A stretch of 5,877 bases of DNA from Candidatus Margulisiibacteriota bacterium (GCA_030018645.1 JASEHX010000082.1:1-5877), one strand, 5' to 3'; counted from the first letter of the stretch, positions 1-5,155 are shown. Notes: a model not told the origin generated them from the letters alone. Program-made: numbers and translations.

Positions 1-30
1 CCCTCATCCGCTTGCGCAAGTGGGTGAGGG
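1..30. repeat. 30-base palindrome, short form of the repeat at 3478-3635
   Basis: Bases 1-15 pair with 16-30 along the whole length if two G-T wobbles (7 with 24, 10 with 21) are allowed in RNA of this strand. The centre, cttgcgcaag (11-20), is a perfect 10-base palindrome. Bases 1-16 equal the reverse complement of 3620-3635, and 17-30 match the reverse complement of 3478-3491 at 13 of 14 positions, so this is the two ends of the longer element joined without its middle. A T-run follows at 38-43, so it could also help end a + strand transcript entering from the left. The element may extend beyond the window edge. Confidence 0.7.
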
Positions 31-143
31 ATATTGCTTTTTTCTTTTCATCTTCTAAACCACTCCTTTATTTGCTTTAAACTACACCAACTCAATCCTT
101 TTGTCAAATTGATTATTTACTTGTCAAGCGCATTTTGAATGAA
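31..143. other. AT-rich gene-free spacer
   Basis: This stretch lies between the palindrome and the end of the leftward nucleotidyltransferase gene. No open frame worth calling was found. It holds two copies of ttgtcaa (101-107 and 121-127) and the 13-mer attgattatttac (108-120), which recurs exactly at 935-947 on the other side of the toxin-antitoxin pair. No convincing terminator for the leftward genes is visible apart from the palindrome at 1-30. Confidence 0.5.
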
Positions 144-683
144 CTAAATTTTCGTAAATTTATTCAATTCTCTATTAACAGACAATGCCATAGACCAAAA
201 CTTTAAATATTTCTTGTCCAGCTTGCCTTTCTGACGTTTAATAATCCATTTCAAGTCCTCATCATCCTTGGATCTTCCGGCAATCAATTTAAATAAAATT
301 AGATCTTCAACTGCCGGCAGATAAATGCTTTTCCCAGCAAAGTTAATTTTCTTTCGCCGTCTCAAAGCCTGCATTTCAAAATTAGTTTTTGGTATCCAGC
401 AGTCAATCCGGTAGGTATTACTGGGGTCAAACATCAAGAAATGATTACTGATCTTTATCAGCATCTTTATCTCGTCAGGGTAGAAACTAAATTTGCTCTT
501 TTTCAAAGAGGCTAAAAGGACATCAATATTTTCGTGGCCGACTAAAAGGGAAATATCTATATCGCCTGTGGCTCTGGGGGCGCCGTAATAATTTACGGCA
601 AAACCTCCCACCAGCATATAAGGGATTTTTATTGCGTTTAATGTTTTTATTAGCTTAAATAGTGCGTCAACGATGGACGACAT
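144..683 (-). CDS. Nucleotidyltransferase-fold protein, probable toxin (MenT/AbiEii-like)
   Basis: A 179-residue protein of the DNA polymerase beta-type nucleotidyltransferase superfamily. Visible are the GG signature (Gly26-Gly27 in LVGGFAV), the metal-binding pair Asp41-x-Asp43 after R-A-T-G, and a third acidic residue at Asp94 in RIDCW. A C-terminal EDL..FKL.AGR.KD..D stretch (126-143) is typical of AbiEii/MenT-type proteins. Characterised members of that group inactivate tRNA by adding nucleotides to the acceptor end; that activity here is inference. The gene starts one base after the stop of the 69-residue gene at 685-894. No good Shine-Dalgarno precedes the ATG, so translation is probably coupled. 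The pair is visibly more AT-rich than the rnf genes, which suggests acquisition. A housekeeping or aminoglycoside-type nucleotidyltransferase is less likely because of the size and the small upstream partner. Confidence 0.75.
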   Translation of the reverse strand: MSSIVDALFKLIKTLNAIKIPYMLVGGFAVNYYGAPRATGDIDISLLVGHENIDVLLASLKKSKFSFYPDEIKMLIKISNHFLMFDPSNTYRIDCWIPKTNFEMQALRRRKKINFAGKSIYLPAVEDLILFKLIAGRSKDDEDLKWIIKRQKGKLDKKYLKFWSMALSVNRELNKFTKI

Positions 684-684
684 G

Positions 685-894
685 CTAAATCGTTCTCAAA
701 AATGATCGAAATTTATTTAAAATAGTCTTTTCAGAGTAATTCTTGTATTGATTGTAAAAAGAAGCCATTAGCAATTTAAGAGCCAGTTCACTTAATTCCA
801 ACCCCATTTTGAAAGTTTGGATTTTGCTTATATATTTCAATCGAGAATCAGCAATTTTTTCTTCATATTTAAAATAACTTCTATTCTCGTCCAT
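685..894 (-). CDS. Small helical protein, probable antitoxin partner (Rv0078B/MenA1-like)
   Basis: A 69-residue, charged, apparently all-helical protein with no membrane segment. The N-terminal part (8-22) reads like a short amphipathic helix rich in K, Y and E. The C-terminal half has a leucine-rich helix (about 32-45, ELALKLLMASF), then an N-Q-Y-K-N-Y-S-E-K segment and a basic end. Size, position directly upstream of a nucleotidyltransferase and overall pattern resemble the Rv0078B family, antitoxin to the MenT1 nucleotidyltransferase of Mycobacterium tuberculosis. This was recognised by eye, not by a search. The gene ends one base before the toxin ATG. No Shine-Dalgarno lies before its ATG, but a TGaTACAAT extended -10 does (ending 10 bases upstream), so the mRNA may have almost no leader. 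Confidence 0.6.
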   Translation of the reverse strand: MDENRSYFKYEEKIADSRLKYISKIQTFKMGLELSELALKLLMASFYNQYKNYSEKTILNKFRSFLRTI

Positions 895-897
895 AAC

Positions 898-933
898 TGC
901 CGTTATTGTATCATAATTAAGTCAAACCCGCAA
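898..933 (-). promoter_or_regulatory. Putative promoter of the left toxin-antitoxin pair
   Basis: Read leftward, ttgcgg (933-928) and an extended -10, tga-tacaat (hexamer 910-905), are separated by 17 bases. The -35 matches consensus only in TTG; the -10 is good. Transcription would start near 898, about four bases from the ATG at 894, which fits the missing Shine-Dalgarno. Its -35 lies 10 bases from the -35 of the proposed rnfC promoter, so the two could compete. Confidence 0.4.
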
Positions 934-943
934 GATTGATTAT

Positions 944-978
944 TTACAACTCAATAAATTTCTGTTATAAATAAATCA
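944..978 (+). promoter_or_regulatory. Putative promoter of the rnf operon
   Basis: ttacaa (944-949) and tataaa (966-971) are 16 bases apart, and TG at 963-964 forms an extended -10. Transcription would begin near 978, leaving about eight bases before the rnfC ATG at 986. No Shine-Dalgarno lies before that ATG, so a near-leaderless message is the simplest reading. This is inferred from sequence only. Confidence 0.4.
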
Positions 979-985
979 ACGCATT

Positions 986-2140
986 ATGAAAACTTTTCCG
1001 CGCGGTTTGCATGTCGATGACAATAAACTCGACACCAAAGACAAACCAATAAAAGATGTGGCTGGGGTGGTTTCGATCCCAGATACCGGATGCCAGATAC
1101 CGGTAAAAGCAGCGAACCTTGACTCCCTGTGTCAATTTAGCGCGAAAGATATCCTTCACCTGGTTGAGTCGGCCGGCATTGTTGGGATGGGCGGGGCCGG
1201 GTTCCCTACTTTTAAGAAGTTAGTATTACCAGAAGGGATAGCGGTTAACACGGTCATTATAAACGGCTGTGAATGTGAACCTTACATCACAGCTGATTAT
1301 CGTTTAATGTTGGAAAAGCCGGAGAGAATTGTTTTTGGCGCAAAATTACTGGCAAAAGCTTCCGGAGCTTCCAAAATTATCTTTGGGATCGAAGATAACA
1401 AGCGCGAGGCCGTTAAAGCCGTCAAAGCCGCCATCCGCGAACATCCGGCCGAAGGGCCAATTGATATTATTGACGTAGTCGTCCTTCCAACCAAGTACCC
1501 CCAAGGCGGAGAAAAACAATTAATTCAATCTATTACAGGAAAAGAAGTACCTTCCGGCGGACTGCCGCGCGATGTCGGCGCGGTTGTATTTAATGCGGCC
1601 ACTGCCAGCGCCGCGGCTGACGCCGCTCTTGACGGCGTCCCCTTGACCAAAAGAGTTATAACGGTTACCGGGTCCGGGGTGAAGGAGCCGCAAAATTTGT
1701 TGGTCAAGATTGGAACTACGGTGGCTGAAGCTGTCAACTATTGCGGCGGAATGACCGCTGACGCGGCAAAGGTGATCCTGGGCGGCCCCATGATGGGAGT
1801 TGCCGTTTCTGATTTAAACACTCCAGTTGAAAAAACCACCAGTTGTATCCTTGTTCTAAACGAAAGGGAAGCTAAGCTATTTGAGGAGTCGAATTGTATC
1901 CGCTGCGGGCGCTGTATCAAGGCCTGCCCCACCGGGCTTATGCCCAACTTTTTAGCGGAAGGCGCAAAAGCAAAAAACTGGAAGAAAGCCGATAAAGAGC
2001 ATGTTTTGGATTGTATCGAGTGCGGCTGCTGCGCTTATGTTTGCCCCAGCCGCATTCCGCTGGTGCAGTATTTCAAGAAAGCCAAGTTAATCGTCACGGC
2101 GTTAAGGAAGAAACAAGCAGACAATGCCAAACGAAATTAA
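986..2140 (+). CDS. rnfC: Rnf complex subunit C (NADH/FMN and 2[4Fe-4S] subunit), shortened N-terminus
   Basis: RnfC is the peripheral subunit that exchanges electrons with NAD(H), using FMN and two [4Fe-4S] clusters. This 384-residue protein keeps the NuoF-like glycine-rich loop (GIVGMGGAGFPT, 64-75), the NGCECEP segment (93-99), YPQGGEKQ (171-178) and two cluster motifs: Cys304/307/310/314 and Cys343/346/349/353, each CxxCxxCxxxCP. The N-terminus starts as usual (FPRGLH, then KDKPI at 18-22), but only about 30 residues separate this from the FSAKDI helix (51 on). Ordinary RnfC has roughly 80-100 residues there, forming a biotinyl-like sandwich domain with GxPA, VxVGDxVxxGQ and SAPxHAxxSG motifs; none is present. 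Short family members are about 440-450 residues, consistent with this loss. The repeat at 1079-1103 lies in the shortened part. The proteobacterial C-terminal repeat tail is also absent, as usual outside that group. The frame overlaps rnfD by 17 bases. Confidence 0.93.
   Translation: MKTFPRGLHVDDNKLDTKDKPIKDVAGVVSIPDTGCQIPVKAANLDSLCQFSAKDILHLVESAGIVGMGGAGFPTFKKLVLPEGIAVNTVIINGCECEPYITADYRLMLEKPERIVFGAKLLAKASGASKIIFGIEDNKREAVKAVKAAIREHPAEGPIDIIDVVVLPTKYPQGGEKQLIQSITGKEVPSGGLPRDVGAVVFNAATASAAADAALDGVPLTKRVITVTGSGVKEPQNLLVKIGTTVAEAVNYCGGMTADAAKVILGGPMMGVAVSDLNTPVEKTTSCILVLNEREAKLFEESNCIRCGRCIKACPTGLMPNFLAEGAKAKNWKKADKEHVLDCIECGCCAYVCPSRIPLVQYFKKAKLIVTALRKKQADNAKRN
1079..1103 (+). repeat. Tandem 11-base direct repeat inside rnfC
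   Basis: ccagataccgg occurs at 1079-1089 and again at 1093-1103, separated by atg. Because the period is 14, the two copies are read in different frames (PDTG, then QIPV). It lies where the N-terminal sandwich domain of RnfC should be, so it may mark a deletion junction or the remains of an inserted repeat. Confidence 0.85.
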
Positions 2141-3050
2141 TTTATCCGTGTCCAGCGCGCCGCATATTTGCGCGAAAGAGGATGCCCGGCAGATCATGCA
2201 CTGGGTATTGCTGGCATTGCTTCTGCCCAGCGCGGCCGGGGTATTTTTCTTCGGGATTCCCGCGCTTCTTTTAATGCTTGTTACCACCGCAACCGCGGTT
2301 ATCGCCGAAATAGTTTTTAACTGGTTGGCCAAAAAGCCATTTACGGCGGCGGACGGCAGCGCCGCGGTTGCCGGATTATTGCTCGCCCTTATTTTGCCTC
2401 CCGCCCTTCCGTTATGGATGGGAGCAATTGGAGCAGTTTTTGCCATTGTGGCAGTTAAGGGGCTGTTCGGGGGATTGGGGTATAACATATTTAATCCGGC
2501 GCTAGCGGCCAGGGCATTCTTGCTGGCTTCTTGGCCGGTGGCAATGACCGCCTGGGCGCGCCCTTTTGACGCGGTAGCTTCTGCTACCCCGCTTTACCTG
2601 GCAAAGTACGGGCTGGTGCTCCCCAGTTATTTGGACTTATTTTTAGGGAACCGCGCTGGGTCGCTGGGAGAAACTTCGGCCTTGGCAATTATCCTTGGCG
2701 CCGGGATTTTGTTCTGGAAAAAAATTATTGACTGGCCCGCGCCGGCAGCTTTTATCGGGACTACCGCCATTTTTACGGTATTACTAGGCAAAGATCCGCT
2801 ATTTTATTGCTTAAGCGGGGGGCTTTTGATCGGCGCTTTTTTTATGGCCACCGATTATGTCACTACGCCGGTAACCACGGCCGGAAGATTTATTTTTGGT
2901 TTGGGCTGCGGGATTCTAACCGTATTAATCCGCTTCTTCGGCGGGTTCCCGGAGGGCGTCAATTACGCCATCCTGCTGATGAACATGCTAACGCCGGTAA
3001 TTGATAGTTATGTCCGGCCAAGGGTATATGGATATAAAAAAGCTTATTGA
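2124..3050 (+). CDS. rnfD: Rnf complex subunit D (membrane flavoprotein)
   Basis: RnfD is the large membrane subunit, homologous to NqrB, carrying covalently bound FMN and contributing to the ion path. The 308-residue protein is close to full family length and has about nine or ten hydrophobic segments. Conserved blocks are present: SSAPHI near the N-terminus (10-15), GGLGYNIFNPALAARAF (116-132), GSLGETSALA (179-188), MATDYVTTPVT (241-251), and FGGFPEGVNYAILLMNMLTP (272-291) followed by SYVRPRVYG. The FMN-attachment site is D149-A-V-A-S-A-T155-P: the Thr is kept, but the usual S/T-G before A-T is replaced by A-S. Translation starts inside the rnfC end; aagga at about 2105-2109 is a rather distant Shine-Dalgarno. 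The 3' end overlaps rnfG by 23 bases, as expected for coupled translation. Confidence 0.95.
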   Translation: MPNEINLSVSSAPHICAKEDARQIMHWVLLALLLPSAAGVFFFGIPALLLMLVTTATAVIAEIVFNWLAKKPFTAADGSAAVAGLLLALILPPALPLWMGAIGAVFAIVAVKGLFGGLGYNIFNPALAARAFLLASWPVAMTAWARPFDAVASATPLYLAKYGLVLPSYLDLFLGNRAGSLGETSALAIILGAGILFWKKIIDWPAPAAFIGTTAIFTVLLGKDPLFYCLSGGLLIGAFFMATDYVTTPVTTAGRFIFGLGCGILTVLIRFFGGFPEGVNYAILLMNMLTPVIDSYVRPRVYGYKKAY

Positions 3051-3468
3051 TTTTGCGTTTAGATTATCTATAGTATGCGTAATCTCGGGCGGATTATTGG
3101 CCGGGGTGTACTTATTTACCCAGAATACTATCAGCCGGAATGCACATGCGGCGTTTGAAGCTTCAATTAGAGCGGTTTTGCCGGAAGAAGGAGCAGCTGT
3201 CACGGCTGAAGCTAGGGGTTACAGCGGTCCAGTTGAGGTTATCCTGGGGATTGGCCGGGCAGGAAAAATTATCGGCATTAAAATCCTTAGCCAAAGAGAA
3301 ACCCCGGGGCTGGGCAATAAAATTATGGACAACGGGTTTTTAAAACAATTTATTGGTTTGAGCAAAAATAGTCCGATTGAGGTAAAAGTAGACATTGACG
3401 CAGTCACTGGAGCTTCAATTTCCAGTAAAGCGGTGTGCAAAGCCGTGAGGAAAGCGTTAGGGAAATGA
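3028..3468 (+). CDS. rnfG: Rnf complex subunit G (FMN-binding subunit), short and with Ser at the flavin site
   Basis: RnfG is anchored by one N-terminal helix (about 8-30 here), with an extracytoplasmic FMN-binding domain in which FMN is normally linked to Thr in a D-x-x-T/S-G-A-T motif by ApbE. This protein has 146 residues against roughly 180-210 in relatives. It keeps AVLPE (49-53), GKIIGIKI (79-86), the signature ETPGLGNKI (91-99) and DAVTGASISSKAV (124-136). The flavin Thr is Ser130 (codon TCA). The region between AVLPE and GY.G (54-66) is about 30-40 residues shorter than usual. ATG 3028 is chosen because MDIKKLIDFAFRL resembles typical RnfG starts and aaggg lies just upstream; ATG 3010 or TTG 3001 would add 6 or 9 residues. 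The gene overlaps rnfD and is followed by the 180-base repeat-filled gap. Confidence 0.9.
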   Translation: MDIKKLIDFAFRLSIVCVISGGLLAGVYLFTQNTISRNAHAAFEASIRAVLPEEGAAVTAEARGYSGPVEVILGIGRAGKIIGIKILSQRETPGLGNKIMDNGFLKQFIGLSKNSPIEVKVDIDAVTGASISSKAVCKAVRKALGK

Positions 3469-3477
3469 AATACGTTG

Positions 3478-3635
3478 CCCTCACCCACCTGGTTAAATAT
3501 ATGCACCCTCTCCCATCCTCCTTCGTCCTTCGGACTTCGGCGGACAGAGGGGGGAGAGGGTAGCATTGCAAAGAAGCTAAAGATCCCTTCTCCCTTTGGG
3601 AGAAGGTGCGAATTTATTACGCAAGCGGATGAGGG
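3478..3635. repeat. 158-base nested palindromic repeat (MITE/REP-like) splitting the rnf operon
   Basis: The outer arms are ccctcaccc (3478-3486) and ggatgaggg (3627-3635), inverted repeats with one mismatch, extending to 11 of 14 matches. Inside are two further hairpins: accctctccc (3505-3514) with a perfect 10-base complement at 3552-3561, and ccttctccc-ttt-gggagaagg (3586-3606), a perfect 9-base stem. The first encloses a small gtcc-ttc-ggac stem (3525-3535). The whole could fold as a branched structure. The ends match the 30-base palindrome at 1-30 in opposite orientation. No open frame is present and no hairpin is followed by a T-run, so it does not look like a terminator. It is probably a non-autonomous mobile or REP-type repeat. 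Confidence 0.8.
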
Positions 3636-3642
3636 ATATAAT
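3614..3642 (+). promoter_or_regulatory. Possible internal promoter before rnfE
   Basis: A perfect TATAAT lies at 3637-3642, just outside the right arm of the repeat, with ttatta at 3614-3619 as a poor -35 at 17-base spacing. Transcription would start at about the rnfE ATG (3649), making the transcript leaderless like the proposed rnfC and antitoxin starts. AT-rich flanks give such boxes by chance, so this is tentative. The gaggg at 3631-3635 could act as a distant Shine-Dalgarno in read-through mRNA. Confidence 0.35.
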
Positions 3643-3648
3643 TAGCAG

Positions 3649-4239
3649 ATGAGTTTATTAAAAGATTTTAACCAGGGGATAATCAAAGAAAACCCGGTGC
3701 TCCGCATCATGATTGGGCTTTGTCCCGTGTTGGCAGTTTCCAATACGGCCGTTAATGCTCTCGGTATGAGCATTGCCGTGGCGTTTGTTTTGATCGGCTC
3801 CAATTTGGTAGTTTCAGCTATCCGTAAGCTGGTGCCCGACCAGATCCGGATCCCCATTTTTATTATCATCATCTCTACTTTTGTGACCATCTGCGACTAC
3901 CTGATGCAGGCCTATTATCCCGCGCTTTACCAAGCTCTGGGCGTATTTGTCCCCCTGATTGTGGTAAATTGCATCATTCTGGGCCGGGCAGAGGCCTTTG
4001 CCTACAAAAATCCGGTCTTAAATTCCGTTTTAGACGGGGCGGGAATGAGCTTGGGGTTTGCCTTGGCGCTTGTCAGCATCGGTATAATCCGTGAATTGCT
4101 GGGCGCTGGAGCTGTTTTTGGTTTTATGGTCGTTAATCCAGCCATAGTGGCGCTGCTGATGATCTTGCCGCCCGGCGCGTTTTTAACCATTGGCTTTCTC
4201 ATGGCCGGGCTTAACAAACTGGAGAACAAGGTGCTTTAA
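3649..4239 (+). CDS. rnfE: Rnf complex subunit E (membrane core)
   Basis: RnfE is a six-helix membrane subunit homologous to NqrD. With RnfA it forms a pseudo-symmetric pair that holds an iron-sulfur centre within the membrane. The 196 residues match the usual length of about 200. Present are NPVLRIMIGLCPVLAVSN (15-32) with Cys25, VNCIILGRAEAFAYKNP (106-122) with Cys108, and the DGAGMSLGFALAL block (129-141). Cys25 and Cys108 are the expected cluster ligands. The stop overlaps the rnfA ATG by one base (TAATG). It is separated from rnfG by the palindromic repeat, the only sizeable gap in the operon. Confidence 0.95.
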   Translation: MSLLKDFNQGIIKENPVLRIMIGLCPVLAVSNTAVNALGMSIAVAFVLIGSNLVVSAIRKLVPDQIRIPIFIIIISTFVTICDYLMQAYYPALYQALGVFVPLIVVNCIILGRAEAFAYKNPVLNSVLDGAGMSLGFALALVSIGIIRELLGAGAVFGFMVVNPAIVALLMILPPGAFLTIGFLMAGLNKLENKVL

Positions 4240-4817
4240 TGGAATTATTGGGCATATTTTTCGCGGCCTTTTTAATTAATAATATTTTGCTGATCCGGTT
4301 CATCGCTCTCTGTTCTTTCTTTGGCGTCTCAAACAGTATTGAGACCTCTTTCGGGATGAGCGCGGCCGTAATTTTTGTCATGACCATTTCTTCGGCCGTT
4401 TCCTGGCTGGTTTTTTATTTTATCTTGTCCCCCTTACAGCTTGAATTTTTACGCACCGCCGCTTTTATTTTGACAATTGCCTCCTTGGTTCAGCTTGAAG
4501 AATTATACATGAAGAAAATGCTGCCGGACTTATACCGGTCAATGGGCATTTTCTTGCCGCTCATTACCACCAATTGCGCTATCTTGGCCGTTGCTTTCCT
4601 GGCCATTGATTACCGCTACAATTTTATCCAAGCCATGGTTTATTCCCTGGGAGTTTCCTGCGGTTATTCCCTGGTCATTATTCTTTTTGCCTACATCCGC
4701 GAGCGGATGGCCATTGCGCCTATTCCTAAATGGTTCCAGGGCTATCCCATTGCTTTTATTACCGCGGCGCTCATGTCGCTGGCCTTTTTGGGCTTTACAG
4801 GAATGTTCGGATTATGA
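4239..4817 (+). CDS. rnfA: Rnf complex subunit A (membrane core)
   Basis: RnfA is the NqrE-like partner of RnfE. The 192 residues are the normal length, with six hydrophobic helices. The family hallmarks are visible: INNILLIRFIALCSFFGVSN (13-32) with Cys25, and LITTNCAILAVAF (108-120) with Cys113, the two cysteines expected to complete the intramembrane iron-sulfur site with RnfE. The usual N-x-V-L-x-x-F-L-G-x-C-P-F is changed to R-F-I-A-L-C-S-F, so the Pro after Cys25 is Ser. aagg lies 7 bases before the ATG, and the last codons overlap the rnfB start by four bases (ATGA, 4814-4817). Confidence 0.95.
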   Translation: MELLGIFFAAFLINNILLIRFIALCSFFGVSNSIETSFGMSAAVIFVMTISSAVSWLVFYFILSPLQLEFLRTAAFILTIASLVQLEELYMKKMLPDLYRSMGIFLPLITTNCAILAVAFLAIDYRYNFIQAMVYSLGVSCGYSLVIILFAYIRERMAIAPIPKWFQGYPIAFITAALMSLAFLGFTGMFGL

Positions 4818-5155
4818 CCACTATTATTGCGGCTATCTTAGTTTTGGGGATCCTGGGATTTATTTTCGCCGGACTGCTGGCGCTGGCTTCCGATTACTTT
4901 CACGTTAAGGAAGATCCCCGGATAGAAGAAATATTGAAAATCCTGCCCGGCGCCAATTGCGGCGTATGCGGCTATGCCGGCTGCCGGCAATTTGCCGAAA
5001 AAGTGGTTAGCGGTGAAGCGCCGCCTGACGCCTGCCCGGTGGGCAAGCAGGCAGTAGCCGATCAGATAAAAGCAATCCTTGCAGCCGCAAAAAGCACTAC
5101 TTGCAGCGTCAATCCCGACTGCCAGCATTGCGGCGGGGCTGCCCTCTTACGCTAG
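4814..5155 (+). CDS. rnfB: Rnf complex subunit B, lacking the ferredoxin domain
   Basis: RnfB takes electrons from ferredoxin. It normally has an N-terminal membrane helix, a four-Cys Fe-S domain and a C-terminal domain with two or more CxxCxxCxxxCP clusters, totalling about 180-330 residues. Here there are only 113. The membrane helix (3-25) and the first domain are intact: GANCGVCGYAGC (47-57) through CPVG, with Cys49, 52, 57 and 74 in the expected spacing. The protein then ends after a tail with three more cysteines (97, 103, 106) and GGAALLR. Reading past the TAG in frame gives about 20 codons with no cysteine before a TAA, so a simple nonsense mutation does not explain the missing part. 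ATG 4814 is chosen because it overlaps the rnfA stop and starts the helix; the upstream ATG at 4730 lies inside rnfA. The end is 34 bases from the convergent vapC. Confidence 0.9.
   Translation: MTTIIAAILVLGILGFIFAGLLALASDYFHVKEDPRIEEILKILPGANCGVCGYAGCRQFAEKVVSGEAPPDACPVGKQAVADQIKAILAAAKSTTCSVNPDCQHCGGAALLR

Noticed and set aside
2102..2488. 128-codon open frame on the - strand inside rnfD
   Set aside because: It is a shadow of rnfC/rnfD, rich in Ala and Pro from the opposite strand, with no family resemblance. The same applies to other long antisense frames inside rnfC, rnfG, rnfE and rnfB.
3001..3027. TTG 3001 or ATG 3010 as the rnfG start
   Set aside because: Neither has a convincing Shine-Dalgarno, and typical RnfG begins with a few basic residues just before the membrane helix, as from ATG 3028. 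ATG 3010 cannot be excluded.
3478..3635. CRISPR array or rho-independent terminator in the rnfG-rnfE gap
   Set aside because: There are no regularly spaced direct repeats, and none of the hairpins is followed by a T-run. The pattern is nested inverted repeats.
4730..4813. In-frame upstream ATG that would lengthen RnfB by 28 residues
   Set aside because: The extension lies wholly inside rnfA and is not hydrophobic in the way RnfB starts are. ATG 4814 overlaps the rnfA stop as ATGA and starts the membrane helix.
986..5155. Na+-translocating NQR operon instead of Rnf
   Set aside because: There is no nqrA or nqrF, while a RnfC with two CxxCxxCxxxCP motifs and a RnfB-type Fe-S domain are present.
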